Position numbers and translations under genes: made by a program
Shown: in pieces, positions 11,414 through 23,354 of the stretch
Numbering within the stretch: the stretch's first letter is position 1
How the letters are laid out: every line of letters starts with the position of its first letter
Notes under the pieces: model-generated
Databases searched by the model: none
What the model saw: the letters and a program-made list of their open reading frames with translations, nothing else
What the model was told of the DNA's origin: nothing
Assembly (NCBI GenBank): GCA_964058805.1
Contig: CAXKVV010001817.1
Location: 1-32,313 of the forward strand
Reading direction: 5' to 3'
DNA length: 32,313 nt
From: Schoenoplectus triqueter
Taxonomy: Eukaryota > Streptophyta > Magnoliopsida > Poales > Cyperaceae

Positions 11414-12832
11414 TCTCTACTTTTTGATATAGTTGCAAGTTATTATTTTTTTTGTTTCATGATAGATGAGACCCACATAAAAATGCACCCCCTAAAATCA
11501 AAATTTGGAGTTGCTAAAAATGTATCGAATGATGTGAAAATATGAAAACTACAATAGAGGCGTGCCATAATATTTTTTACGACAGCAGATAGGATCCGCA
11601 AGAAATCATCACACCAGAATAAAAACAATAGATTTTTTCCAGCCAAAAACAGTATTTATTTTATTTTTATTTTTTTTGTTTTTTGTTTTTAGTAGCCGTC
11701 GCCACTACCCACTAGGCCTAGACAGTCAACAAAAATTCATTGCCGTGCAAACTCTGTTATTTACTTTTGGTATACGACAATATTTTTAATCCGAACACTG
11801 AATTCAGAAAGTAATCTTTTTAATTCTTGGGACCCACTTGATGTTGATGTGATTTTTGACTCGTATGTTTTAATTTGATCACATCATATGAGGCTTGATA
11901 TTTCTACCTATATGTTTGATTGTTGGATGTACTTCTTTTACCTAGTTTAAATGAAGTCCATATCCCATATCTAAATTTGTCATCACATGACAATACAATG
12001 CTATTAGTATGAACCTTATAAAGCCTGCTGATTAGTGTGATGTAGTGTATAGTGGTAATCAGTGATCAAATTGGCCCATCTCATACAATGATAATATTTT
12101 TACTGCGTATATTCTTGGATATATAAACCTAGTTTTGCAATTCTTTACTATAGTTATGTTGGAAAACGAGATATATATATATATATAGAATGTGTGACTT
12201 CTTGGCTATCATAGTGTTATAATTAATGTTGAACTTATTAATAAGTTAGAATTTAATCAACATGAATTAACTATTTATATATATAAGTTATTTGATTTTA
12301 CATGATAATACACATAATATGGTTTTATTTCTAAAGACCTAATCAATTACTAATTGGAGTTGAACACTTATAATTCTAAGATATTTTTTGGGCAGATTTT
12401 GTAAAGGATGTATAAATTCATCAAGGAATTGAAACTTTCTCAAGCTAGATATTACCGAGCTTGAGAATAACTCAATATTAATCTAGAATATGACCATCAT
12501 TGGGGTCATAAATACTCAATAATTCACTACCATTACACTCATAAAGGCTCATTAACGCACGTTAATGACCTGCAATAATTATGACTCCTCCCGGACTTGC
12601 CCAGGACCTGCACGGGGAGGACTCTTACTCGTTCTCACACGCAAAAATCAACATAAGCCAGAGTAGTTCTTGCGTACATACATTTTCTTTACATTCTTTC
12701 TTACATATGACATGGACTCTTGGACTAAAATGTATATCAACGCAATTATTTAAATGTTAAGAAAACATGAGTTAAGCTCCAATTTAGTTATATATGTTGT
12801 TTAGGTTAACATATTTTTTTGTTTCATGAATC
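11414..12832. other. AT-rich intergenic DNA
   Basis: Contains an (AT)n run at about 12170-12187 and a less AT-rich block at 12575-12630 with a self-complementary CTCCC...GGGAG stem. No gene recognised. Confidence 0.45.
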
Positions 12833-12833
12833 A

Positions 12834-12989
12834 AGGGAGGAACCAGAAACGATCGATAAGGGGTATCCGGTTCAAATAAATAAAATGTTCGGATCAAAAG
12901 AAATTTTTTTTTATCGTATGACGTTTATTTTTCAGTGAATCGAAAGGGTGCTCGAGGGCCGGCTGACACCTACCTTAGTTCCGCCCCTA
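12834..12989. mobile_element. MITE-like element with GGCGGAAC-type ends
   Basis: The left end AAGGGAGGAACCAG and the inverted right end TAGGGGCGGAACTAAGG are similar. The flanks TCATGAATCA (12824-12833) and TCATGAACTA (12990-12999) match in 8 of 10 bases, like a 7-10-bp target-site duplication. GGGGCGGAAC/GCGGAGC-type ends are recurrent in plant dispersed elements; the superfamily is not assigned. Confidence 0.5.
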
Positions 12990-12999
12990 TCATGAACTA

Positions 13000-13246
13000 A
13001 AGCCGAACTAAAATAACTTGACGAGCTAGGGAAAATTAGAAAATTAAGTTGACTGCGTAATATTTTTCTTCTCTAAATAAAACCCAATAACTTTTGAACC
13101 AGTATCAATACTTATTCCAAAGTAAGCTGCTCATTTATAATATCATTTGGTTAAGAGTAGGTAAATCATTGGTCGAGTGATAAAAAATAATATTCTCGGT
13201 GTGAGAGATTGTAAATTAAAATTTAGAGATTTTTTTATAGATAATT
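13000..13246. other. Intergenic DNA, nothing recognised
   Basis: AT-rich, no gene or repeat end recognised. Confidence 0.4.
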
Positions 13247-13413
13247 AAAAGATGAATAATTTTTATTTTTTTTTCCAACATATTCATTTTTATCACTGAT
13301 ATTTGAGATCTTTGATCTTATATTTTCCGATTGAGTTTCATTTCTAACCTACCTCAATTTATTTGGGATTAAAGGCTTTGTTGTTGTTGTTGTAATAAAA
13401 AGATGAATAATTT
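13247..13413 (+). mobile_element. 5'-truncated SINE with (TTG)n tail and 16-bp target-site duplication
   Basis: A 16-bp direct repeat, AAAAGATGAATAATTT, lies at 13247-13262 and 13398-13413. Between them is about 135 bp ending TTTGGGATTAAAGGCTTTG followed by (TTG)n. This 3' end is the kind seen in several angiosperm SINE families whose tail is a TTG repeat instead of poly(A). No A/B-box tRNA-like head is visible, so the copy seems 5' truncated. The long flanking duplication is the mark of target-primed insertion. Confidence 0.7.
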
Positions 13414-14684
13414 AGATTTTTATCTTTACTAAAAAAAAGTAAAGTAGGCCAAATAAAAATCCAAGACCAAGACAATTCCTCAAAGGAAATAAATAATGGA
13501 TTTTTAATTTTCAGAGTCAAGGGCAAATAGCGCGTATAGGTGATTTATATTTGGCGACATATATCAGGGTGGTTCTTGTCATCTTTAATTAAAGAAAGGT
13601 GGAAAAAGGACAACGTTTGTTGGTTGGTACTTGGTAAGGGCCCCTCTGGATAGTGTGTGTGTGTTGTCAACTTGTCATATGAGATGTGTGTGAATAGTTT
13701 GGCACGATTTGCAGGAGATATCTCCAAATTCTCGTATGGAAGTCGTGCCAAATTTTAAGATAACATGGTAGTATGACTCAAATTTATGAATAGTTTCTTG
13801 GATCCCTATTGACAATCACAGGTAACTAACTACTTACAGTGAATGACATTCTTACAGCGCAGTATTAGAATTTCCACTGACTTATCTCCTGAAAAAAAAT
13901 ATAAATATCTAAAGTTAAATATTTTCTACTACAATGCATTTCAGCGTAGTAGAATTCGGCGAGTATATTTTGGGATAAGTATAAAACTGTATATAATGAT
14001 GAATAACTTAATGATTTTCGCAATAATTAATAACTGTATTTGTTTTGAAAGTTAAAAAAGGCGTCTCAGACATCTTAAAATAAATTTATATTAATAAGAA
14101 AATAGCATGATATAAAATATTGACTAAATATATATAAATAGTGATAACAATTTCAAATAAAGATAAAAACATAACGGATATCACATATTAAAATTTGTGC
14201 TCGGTTAGTACTATAAAATTTACAATACTGCAAAGGATACGAATTCTCTTGGCGAACCAAAAAGCTTTAAATGAAATTCAAACAACAACAACAACAGTAT
14301 TTTTTTTTCTGAAAGAATTAGTATCTATCTTTAGAACACTAAAATTGTTAGTTATATGTGCTCCTCTTATTTGAGAGAAATCTACATTATTAATAGCAAC
14401 AACACAATTTGGATCCTCCACATGACATGATGCACATGCTTTCATGTGTTGTTATTGGTTGTAAAATGATATTCGAAAAATAAAAGAGAAATAAGAATAA
14501 TTATAAGATGGTTTTGCAGTGTCCTTAAAATTTGCACAAGGTCACTCAAGGTGGTTATATTTTAGTAAGTATCAAAGAAAAGGGCTCTATAATTTTAGTT
14601 AGAGGAGCATAATTGTTTCTTCGTAATTCTATATCCTGTTTCAAGTCTCAACCATCAAGAAAATATTCACTTGTGTCCTCCTAC
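13414..14684. other. AT-rich intergenic DNA
   Basis: No gene recognised. A short (CAA)n run lies near 14279-14296. Open frames of 60-70 codons here have no family resemblance. Confidence 0.45.
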
Positions 14685-15409
14685 TAGCATTTGCTAACGG
14701 GTACTGCGGGTACGGGCCGGGCACAACTGCGGCGGACGGTGGGTAGGGCGGACACGGGCACGACGGGTAGACGGGTAGGGCGGGCACAAATAGATGGGTT
14801 TTTTTTTTTCAAAATCGTACCCTATACGTGCCCGTCTCGGGTACGCAGGTACCACGGGTACAGGTACGGGGTACATGGGTACGGATACTCGGGTTTTTTT
14901 TTGGTATTTTTGTTTGTTGTTTTTATTTTACAAATATATTTTTTATTTTGCAATGTCGTAAAATCTGAATAATATATTTTCGGCTAATACAAATTTAAAC
15001 GTTTATTTTAAAAGAATAATATATTTTCTAAACGTTCATTTATTTTAAGTGGTTAAATAAAATATAAATAAAAAACATCTTAAATCAATTAATTTTAACG
15101 GGTTCACGGATCTGACGAGTGATTTGATATGAACCGGGGGGATTTTTTTTTGAATTTTGAATTTAACGGGTTCACGGGTATGGATACGAGGCGGCGGGTA
15201 CACGGGTACGGGTAGACGGATACGAGCAACGAGTACGGGCGGCAGGCACAACGAATTTTTTTCAAAAAAATGATGACCGATCATTCTCAAATGAGTACCC
15301 ATTTACGCGTCTATACCCCACCTATACCCGAGTACAAATATTCTAGTAACGGGCACGAGTTCACAGTTACGAGTTGTACCCTCCAGCTTTTAGCAAACCT
15401 CACCCCCTA
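14685..15409. mobile_element. GGGTA-rich dispersed element, probably non-autonomous hAT
   Basis: Both ends are dense in CGGGTACGGGTA-type words on the plus strand at the left (14696-14890) and mixed at the right (15160-15390), with an AT-rich core. The inverted right end reads TAGGGGGTGAGGTTTGCTAA and the left reads TAGCATTTGCTAACGGGTAC; they share TTTGCTAA followed by GGGTAC. A TAGGGG-type terminus fits hAT, but no 8-bp target duplication was found, so the exact borders are uncertain. The element ends about 180 bp before the EFG1 start codon. Open frames inside it are by-products of the GGGTA words. Confidence 0.5.
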
Positions 15410-15477
15410 CTGGCCGTGTAGTGGAGCCATGTCCTCGTCAACTCGAAAAAGTATTTCCCTTTTTTTCAATTCCCACT

Positions 15478-15485
15478 AACCCTAA
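15478..15485 (+). promoter_or_regulatory. Telo-box-like motif upstream of EFG1
   Basis: AACCCTAA lies about 100 bp before the EFG1 start codon. It matches the telo-box shared by plant promoters of ribosomal-protein and ribosome-biogenesis genes. Confidence 0.5.
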
Positions 15486-15559
15486 CACAAAGTCACAACC
15501 AAGCTAAAACCTCCAATTTCTAGAATCAGCTGTTCAGCACCCTTCCTCACCCTTCCTCT

Positions 15560-15580
15560 GAGAGAGAGAGAGAGAGAGAG
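15560..15580 (+). repeat. (GA)10 microsatellite in the EFG1 leader
   Basis: An uninterrupted GA run lies just before GTCAAGT and the ATG at 15588. GA/CT runs are frequent in plant 5' leaders. Confidence 0.9.
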
Positions 15581-15587
15581 GTCAAGT

Positions 15588-18500
15588 ATGGCCCATGGCG
15601 GCTACGCTCGGCGGCGCTTGGAGGAGCGGCGGCCAGTGAAAGCGCGCCGCGCCAAAGGGTTAGGTCCTGACAAAAGGGGCAAGAAGGTTAAATCGGTATC
15701 GATTAAGAATCAGATTCGATCTACTGAGAGGTTGCTTCGAAAGGTATGGAAAGGCTTGATTAGGGCCATGCTTTTGTCTGAATTTGTGAAGGCTTGAGAG
15801 GGTTTGCGGGAGTCGATGCGTTAATTGAAGAATTAGTGGGAAATTAATGGTGGAATTGTTACAATTGTATGTACATGAGAGTTTATTTTACTTTTCTTTC
15901 TGGGGTATTTAGATGCCCTCTCTCGAGCACAATTTTGGGGAAGGGGTGTGCAGAAAGGTGTGACATTTGTTAAAAGGTTTGATCATGAGTATGGCAGTGA
16001 CTTGAAGTAGATAATTTTCATTACTGAAAGAAAATATTTGCAGCTGGCAGAACCCCAATTAAGAGGTATATTGGCAAAACAGCTTGAGATTGTATCAAAT
16101 ACATGATTTTAAAAATACATGCTCTCATAGATTCAATTGCTTGTTTCACTCCACTAATTAAAAGTATCACTACCTCAATGAGAGGAACTACCCTGAAAAG
16201 GTAAAGGAAATGAATACAATCTTAATTTATGAGTCTACTGGTAATTTTGAAGCTTATGGGTCCGGTCATGAAGTTGGTAAAGCGTATATTGGTTAAATCT
16301 TTATAAAGAATAATAGCTTCTCACGTTTATGTGGAAAATGGGATGATGTTTGTCATATGTGGTCCTTGTGGTCGACATTGAAGATGTTGAAGTTAGTAAA
16401 TCTTTTTATTTGAAGTTTCACTAAAATTGAAGGGAAAATGTAGGGAGCATTTTCATATTTGCTTGGTTAAGTTTTCTTGGCTTGCTTGATATATAATTGC
16501 TTTGTTGCATTTTAATTGAACCATAGAAACTAAGCTTACTTTGTGATTTTTTGCATTTGTATGTTTGTGAAGGAACTTCCTAATGAAGTGAGAGAAGCTC
16601 AGCAAAAGAAATTGGAAGAATTAAAGAAGCAACTTGAGATTCACAATACACTAGTAGTTGAGCGTGAGATACAACTGAGAGATAGAAAGATCAAGTTCTT
16701 TGGTACTTATCTTTTCCCTTTATTCTCTGTAACAGATGTCCAACTGCATGTAGAAAATGCAAAAGGTTAGTTTTCTCAAAGGGAAAAAAATGAGGTTCTA
16801 GTCCCTAGAATTTATGAAGAACCGACCTCCTTATTGTACCCTCTTGGATTTTCATCCCTGAACTTCGTGAATAAAACGGAGTCCGAATTAAGGTTTGAAT
16901 TTTAGCTGCCGAGAGTCTCCAAACAGAAACGTGATGTTGATCTGATTTGTTCTCTATTTTCCCATCTACTGTCATTCTAAAATGTTCTTATTGGTTTGTT
17001 CATATTCCATGTGAGGCCCATATTAGATCACCCTGGCAAATGCCCCATGACTCAGCCTCATGAAGCACTGCATGTTGCATTTATCCGTTCCTTGGATTTG
17101 GGATCATAGCCAGGCGGGCTTCTGTTAGGATCTCAATGTAATATAGCAATAGATCGGTAAATGGGATGTTGCATGGTCTAACAAGGTCACATGCCTTCAT
17201 TATGCTGGACCTTATGACTTGATGTAAGAAAAATAAACTAAAGAGGAGCTATCTCTGATGTGGCAGCTCAACTAGGCCCATGCTAATAAGGCTTATAAGT
17301 TGGTGTCACATCAATGATTCCTGATGTGGGGCCTAGCATTCAATGTGACGAGGGCCAACAATGTCCAAAAAAATGGACCATGAGATGATGCAAGATATAT
17401 TGAGTGGGGATGGCATGGGAATAAACAAGGAAAACAAAGTAAATTGGATGAGAACAGCACCTGCTGCCTCAGTGCTATATGAATGGCTATAGCATAGTCG
17501 AATTTGGAATTTATGAATAATTTGTCGTATATAGATCAGGGACCAGCTCAATTTTATGGTTCGGTTTAGGGATCGAATATCGAAATTTTTCCTTTTGAGA
17601 AAATATTTCTGTAGTAGAAAAGTGCAGTGGAACATCTCCATGTATTCTGAGGGTATGATGGTGCACTTCTTGTGTTCATGGAATTCCTTTGTGCAAATGC
17701 AAATTTCCTGTTCATTTATTATCCGCTCCCTTAATTGCTGAGTTGGCTTTTCTTCTTATTTGACAGAGAGGAGAAAGATTGAGAGAATGATAAGGCGACT
17801 AGAGAAACAACTCCGTACCACATCAGACCATACCACAGAGGCACAGATAACAAGCCAGCTGTCAAAATTGAAAGAGGATCTTGAGTATGTCAGGGTATGT
17901 TATTCTGATGCCACCTCATTTCTATGAAATCATGTTGTAGTGTCACTAATTCAAAGATCTTATGTTAACTTATGATTAAGATTGGAAGTAAGAGAAGCAG
18001 CTGCCTAATTGTTGCATCCTTATCTTATCTGGTTATCTTTTTATATATCTTTATTTGTTTGATAGTATTTTCATAAGAGCTGTGTTTATGTATCTATTTG
18101 AAAATGTTTCAATGGATGCAGTACATTCAAAGATGGCATAAACATTGCTAAAAGAAAAGGGATGGATTGAATTTGTAGATTTATAGTATAGTTCCATTAA
18201 TTTTCAATCTTCTGCACTGTGATCTGGCAAAGAAAATAACAAATTGTGCACTGAATAAAAATTATCCATTTGACTGCAGTTCTTCCCAAAGAATGAGAAG
18301 TATGTTTCTTTGTTTGTGGGAGGTGAAAATTCTGATACAGTTGAGAAGAGAAATAAGTGGCGCAAGAAGATCAAAGATAATTTGATGGAAGCAGCTGCTA
18401 GTGGTAAAGAATTAGAAGGTCAGTTGCTTTATGTTTTTGGCTTTCTTTGCTAATTACATTTAATATTCCAGACTCCAGTTGTTTTCATGTGGGGCATTCA

Positions 18501-20622
18501 GCTTTTACTGGTATTTGCAGTCAACCAGGAAACATAATTTGTGAATTCAAGACCAAGACAACTTCTTTTTGAAACCAAAATTTGCAATGTTAATTTCGTG
18601 ATTTGACTTCTAGAAAAATTGGTATCTGAGAGAATATAGATGATTGGATTTGGTAGCATATCGTTGATATTATTGGAACTTATCCTTTCTATCACTTCAA
18701 TCTCATGGCTCAGTTTAATCTTCAACTAGAACACCCTGTCTGTAATGACAAAAGATGGGCTTTATTTGCAAATAAGGATCCAGGTTTTTAGAAAATGTAA
18801 TGCATCCTGTTGGTTTATAACAGAAACTGGAAGTGATGATGATGCATTGGATATAAGTGATGATGATTTCTTCATGTCTGCCAGCTCAAGTGATGATGAG
18901 GCTGATGATGAATGGACTGACAAAAGCACCAAGTATTGTTTCTATCATCTCTTTCTTGCATGAGCTTTGCGATTATTGATGTTAATGATTGGTTTAATCT
19001 CTCTTTTGTCAATTTCGGTTGGGGGGTAGTCCTGGGATTTATTTTTTTGCTTGAGCCCTTCAACTATAGTGGGGGCAACTTCTCCCTTGGCTCACCACTA
19101 ATAAGAGCGCATCGTGTCTCTGGCAGGTGCCAATCCTGACACTATTAACTGCCACGATGTACAAATTTGACAAGAAAGATTGGTACTTGCGAATTGTGTG
19201 GTATGTTTTTATTGGCGGTCAAGCTATGGGGCAAAATCATCTTCTTCTTTGTTGTTAATGAAATAATACTGACTCTTTTAGGATTCTACCAGATTAGACT
19301 AGTAAACCATCTATAAGATGTGAGGCAAGAAAAGTGTACTGAACACACTGTGGTCAGATTCGTAATGAATATTTTATTTGTGACTGTACAGCTACTGTAC
19401 CAGAAAAATGCAATAATCATTTGATTATTTGAGCGCAGAGAACCAGCCTCAAGTGCTTCAGGCAAAGCGACATCTGGCATGTCAAGCGATGAGAAAATTG
19501 AGGTTTAATTTTTTTTTAACGAACTAATTTTTGGGTCAGATAAATTAGGTTGCGAATAAAAAGATTGAGACATTGGCACCGTTAATAATGTCAATATGGG
19601 GTCCATTTAGAGACAGTGCATCTAGTAAACATATACTGGTATCCTAGATAGAATCTGTCCATTTAACTCCACCAGATGTTGTGAGGATTTTTAAAGCAGG
19701 TTTATATTTATGCTGTCAGACTGATTGATATGTGATCCTTGTCTTGCTACCCCGCTCCTCCACAACAACCAAACACATGGATATATTGTATTTGTGGAGT
19801 GTCACAGTACATAAGGTATTCATCTCGATGAATGCATGTGAAATCTCACAAATAAAGTAGACGCTATAAATGGTATGGAATGTTTTTGTTTTCTGGGTCA
19901 CAGAGACAGAGATCAGCTAGGGTACTGATGCCACCGCCTCGGTCACTAGCTCCGAGCAGAGCCAGGTCCTATGAAAAACACGCCTTATTCACCTCTGACA
20001 ATAATGCATCTTCAAGTAGTGGTCCATCCACCTCTAAAAAAAATTGGAGGCCGCCTTCTTATGTGCATGTTGGAGGGGACAGCAGCAACCTCAGCTCCAA
20101 TTCTGATGCACAGAAGCCACGTCGTAAGAGAAGACACCGTAAGAAGAAGAAGCAGGTGATGTTTTATATAGCAGCATAAACTTACATATTTACTAAAACA
20201 ATGCATGTCAAATATACAACTCCCTTTGTGCTGCAGCAACCTTCCCGGAATAGTTTAGTTACTATTTTGACATGACCCATAACTAATTGTTCTTATCCTA
20301 TTATTGAAGAAGCTTCTAGCATTCACTATTAATTATTCTTCTGCAGATATCTATAATTATGTTGGTACTCATTTTATCCGTGTTTAAGTCTTTGTCTACT
20401 TTTTTATAACTTCATTCTTTGACAGGTCTCATGATTGGAATTATAGTTACTGTACTGAAAATTTCTATAAAGATTGTATAAATGAAACTGCGAATAATGA
20501 ACATTGGTTGTTATTGAAATTAAGTTTATGGCTCTAATGGAATGATCTTATGCATCAATTCAGTAATTTTTGTGTACAACTTCCCTGGATTAAATGGACA
20601 ACTTATTTTCTTTCAGGTGTGA
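15588..20622 (+). CDS. EFG1: rRNA-processing protein EFG1, eight exons
   Basis: Exons: 15588-15743, 16573-16702, 17767-17894, 18280-18418, 18824-18932, 19439-19502, 19904-20155 and, tentatively, 20617-20622; total 327 residues. All introns are GT-AG with compatible phases. EFG1 is a nucleolar factor needed for 18S rRNA maturation in the early pre-ribosome (known from yeast). The basic N-terminus (RRRLEERRPVKARRAKG) leads into the family signature (SIKNQIRSTERLLRK, ELPNEVREAQQKKLEELKKQ, RDRKIKFFERRKIERMIRRL), residues about 38-115, predicted helical/coiled coil. Next comes KYVSLFVGG...KRNKWRKKIKDNL (about 145-175), an acidic Ser/Asp stretch (residues 186-216), and a basic tail PRRKRRHRKKKKQ that looks nucleolar. 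The 3' end is uncertain: the last exon would add only Val before TGA, and retaining intron 7 would add seven residues (VMFYIAA) ending at 20179. A telo-box and (GA)n lie upstream. Confidence 0.85.
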
Positions 20623-21204
20623 CTTCAATTAATGGACTCAGGGACCAGATGAATTATAGACAAGTTTTGAAATCTCCATGCATTTAGCAATGCAACCATT
20701 TATTCTTTGTTAGTGAATGGTCGATACATTTTTGGTTTAGTAAAGGATTTCCTGGATTGATGGTTCGTTAAAATTTGGCTCAGTCATGATAAACATACGA
20801 ACCTTCATTTATGTAGTATGCATATGCATTATAAATTCAGCCTCAGATTGCTTGCCTTTATTATCATCATACCCTCTGTTTCTATTCTCTAGTGATTTTG
20901 AAAAGACCGGGTTTCTGAAAAGAATTTGTGCAAAATTGGAAACATTGGGGGCCTATATAATTTTTTACTTGTACAAAGTGTTGTGATACATTCACCTTGT
21001 TTAATATTATCCGCACTACCAACGCTTGATATCCCCCAATACACACAAAAAAAAATGGTACAGGGTAAACACTAATACGAATTCCTATTTAGCTTTCCGT
21101 GGGTGAAATGGAGCGAGGACTGGACAATGAATTTATTAGATAATTTGCTTGAAGGAATGGTGTCTTTCAGACGATTATGTTAAGCAAACTATAGCAACAG
21201 CTGA
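20623..21204. other. EFG1 3' region and intergenic DNA
   Basis: Probable EFG1 3' untranslated region followed by AT-rich intergenic DNA. No other gene was recognised. Confidence 0.45.
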
Positions 21205-21238
21205 ATGGAAAAATCGGACGAGCGCCTACTTTTCGCTG
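21205..21238 (+). repeat. Copy 1 of a dispersed motif (GGACG-GCGCCTACT-TTCG)
   Basis: Matches 22319-22352 over about 30 bp (GGACGNGCGCCTACTNTTCG, with TGGAAAA before it). Its GC content stands out from the AT-rich surroundings. Confidence 0.6.
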
Positions 21239-22035
21239 CCAAATAAAGAATTTCAAGGAACGAAATTATAAGTTAGTGTTACTCAGATTCTAGAATGATA
21301 TTTTCGAAACTCTAGGTATCAAAATGTACAAAATGATGTTTAAAATAAATCGACTTTTTTGAAGATTTAAAGATAAAAAAAATATAAATGATTGATGCTT
21401 TTCATGTGAAATTTACTCTAATGTGAACTTCAAATTGACCAACATAATTCCCATATTATTGGTCATATAACAATTAATTGGATGGTGGCAATGTTTAGGA
21501 ATTTAAATTCTTTTTCTTTTAAGATAAAAGGTATTCTGTCGTGGCATTATAGCGCAAGCAATATGCGAATGCATATCTGGAACTGGAAGTGTATGCAGTA
21601 TTATATTCTAACAAATGTTCAAAACTTACGAACTATATTGAAGTTTAGTCGAATATATATAAATATGATAATACAAACCATTGGATATTGTTAACTGAAG
21701 AGTGAAGATATGTCATATCATATTTCTGATGTCTATGTATGTAGGTTGTGTAGTTTATAACATATGTAACCGCTTCATAAGACACCGGTGGAAATCTTAT
21801 GCCTACCAAATTCAATAGGTTTCTTTTTTCTTAACAAAATAATGACATTTTTAATTTGGCTTTGAAATGAAAGTACACATTTGGTTCCTTTTTATTAGTT
21901 TCTTGTGGTGATGAAAGTTTCCTAAACATCCACCGCCACCGGTTCAGTGTTTTCTTTTATAGATTAGAATAAATTTAATGGATTTTGTGTTAAGCATTAA
22001 GACTTCAAACAGGTAGGAAATCAATAAAAGATAGA
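21239..22035. other. AT-rich intergenic DNA, nothing recognised
   Basis: No family-matching open frame and no repeat ends were seen. Confidence 0.45.
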
Positions 22036-22390
22036 AATTTTGAACTTGGAAATGGCAGGGGCCGCGCGAACGCGTACCCCCTCGACCACAAATTACGACG
22101 TCCACTCTGCCACTTGGGCAGATGGTAGACCAGCGCTCCTCCCAAGTGCAATGGAGGCCACTGACCTAGGCCATGCGCCTTCTTGATCGCGCATCGACAC
22201 CGTCCAGGTAAGTGCCTTTCTACTTAGAACCCCATCCTCTATTTATAAGTGCGCCAGCGACTTCTCTCTCGTTAGTTTGGGAATGTGGGACTAACGAAGC
22301 GCTAGTATGGATGAATGATGGAAAATACCGGACGCGCGCCTACTCTTCGAGTTTCTTGCAGTAGCAGGCCTATGATATTTTGGGCCTTGG
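22036..22390. repeat. GC-rich dispersed-repeat fragment
   Basis: A sharp GC-rich island in AT-rich DNA. It contains an 8-bp perfect hairpin (CACTTGGG...CCCAAGTG around 22110-22148), a good donor-like CAGGTAAGT near 22206, an inverted CGTTAGT/ACTAACG pair around AATGTGGGA (about 22270-22300), and a second copy of the 21205 motif at 22319-22352. The GAATGTGGGACTAAC wording resembles sequence I associate with dispersed plant repeats, but I cannot name the family. No protein frame is convincing. Confidence 0.4.
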
Positions 22391-23354
22391 TTATTTCATG
22401 ATTGGCAACAATACCGGCCCGTCTGTACTTTTTTCCCCTTCTTCATTGAACTAATCGTTTATTTGTAATTTCCGTCGTGATTCTTTTCCCCTCCATCGGA
22501 GGACTAGACGAGTTCTAAAATTTGTGCTTCGGTGTGTTTGTCTAATTATTATTATTAAAAAATGAATAAATTAATGATGTGATAATTAGAAATTGAATTA
22601 GCAATTACAAGAATGAAGATGCTTTAAGTGGAATCGGTGGATCATTCAGTGTACTCAAGCTGGATTATTAAATGTCTGTTAATGCATGCTTTAATAGTAT
22701 ACTTTATAACAGAATAATAAGCGTTTTCAGATGTTCTAAATATTCAAACTATTAATGATTTATTATATATCATTATTTTATTATTCAATTTAAATAAGTT
22801 GTAGTTCATATTAATGATATTTAAATTGAGTAATAAAAATATTGTACAAAATAAGTTGCATTATAAAATTATAAAATAAATAATAACTCATTAAGTTGAA
22901 TAACAAAATCAGTACGGACAATATATAGTATCTTCCAAATATTTTCCTTTTTTTTTGCGTTAGCATAATTGTATAATCATATGACGTGTTATGATTTGCT
23001 AACTTCCGCCCAGTGATATGTGTCAAATTGTCTTCCATAACCTTCCCACAGTGCTACTGTTATTCTGTTGCCTCTGTATAATTACGTGTGATCATTAGCG
23101 ATATTTTGTATTTTAATCTTTCTGAAACAAAATGAATAAAAAGAGAAGCACCATGCATGGACTTGAAACTCCATCGTTTAGAAAAAGGACATAGGTTCTT
23201 AGTTGAAATTATTTTTATTTTGAAAAAATGATGATTTTCGGAGGAAAACAAGACATTCTTACTGCCAATTTTTTTTTTAAAAAAAAAGCAAGAACGTTTG
23301 TGTAGTTGGCATTATTTCTTGATATTTATTAGGAAGAACACATACTTCTCGTTT
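22391..23354. other. AT-rich intergenic DNA
   Basis: Contains short minus-strand open frames of Ile/Tyr/Asn-rich composition that I take as chance. Nothing else recognised. Confidence 0.45.

Noticed and set aside
14271..14300. (CAA)n as the tail of a reverse-oriented TTG-tailed SINE
   Set aside because: The sequence next to it lacks the GGCTTTG-type 3' end and there is no flanking duplication.
14691..15302. Open frames rich in Arg, Gly, Thr and Pro in the GGGTA region
   Set aside because: They are by-products of the repeated GGGTA words, which lack stops, and have no protein family features.
14696..15350. GGGTA arrays as interstitial telomere repeats
   Set aside because: Plant telomeres are TTTAGGG arrays; these words are irregular CGGGTA units with inverted element-like ends.
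22080..22160. tRNA-like reading of the GC-rich island (GATGGTAGACCAGCGCTCC)
   Set aside because: Resembles a D-arm wording, but no acceptor stem or GGTTCRANTCC B-box could be found at the right distance.
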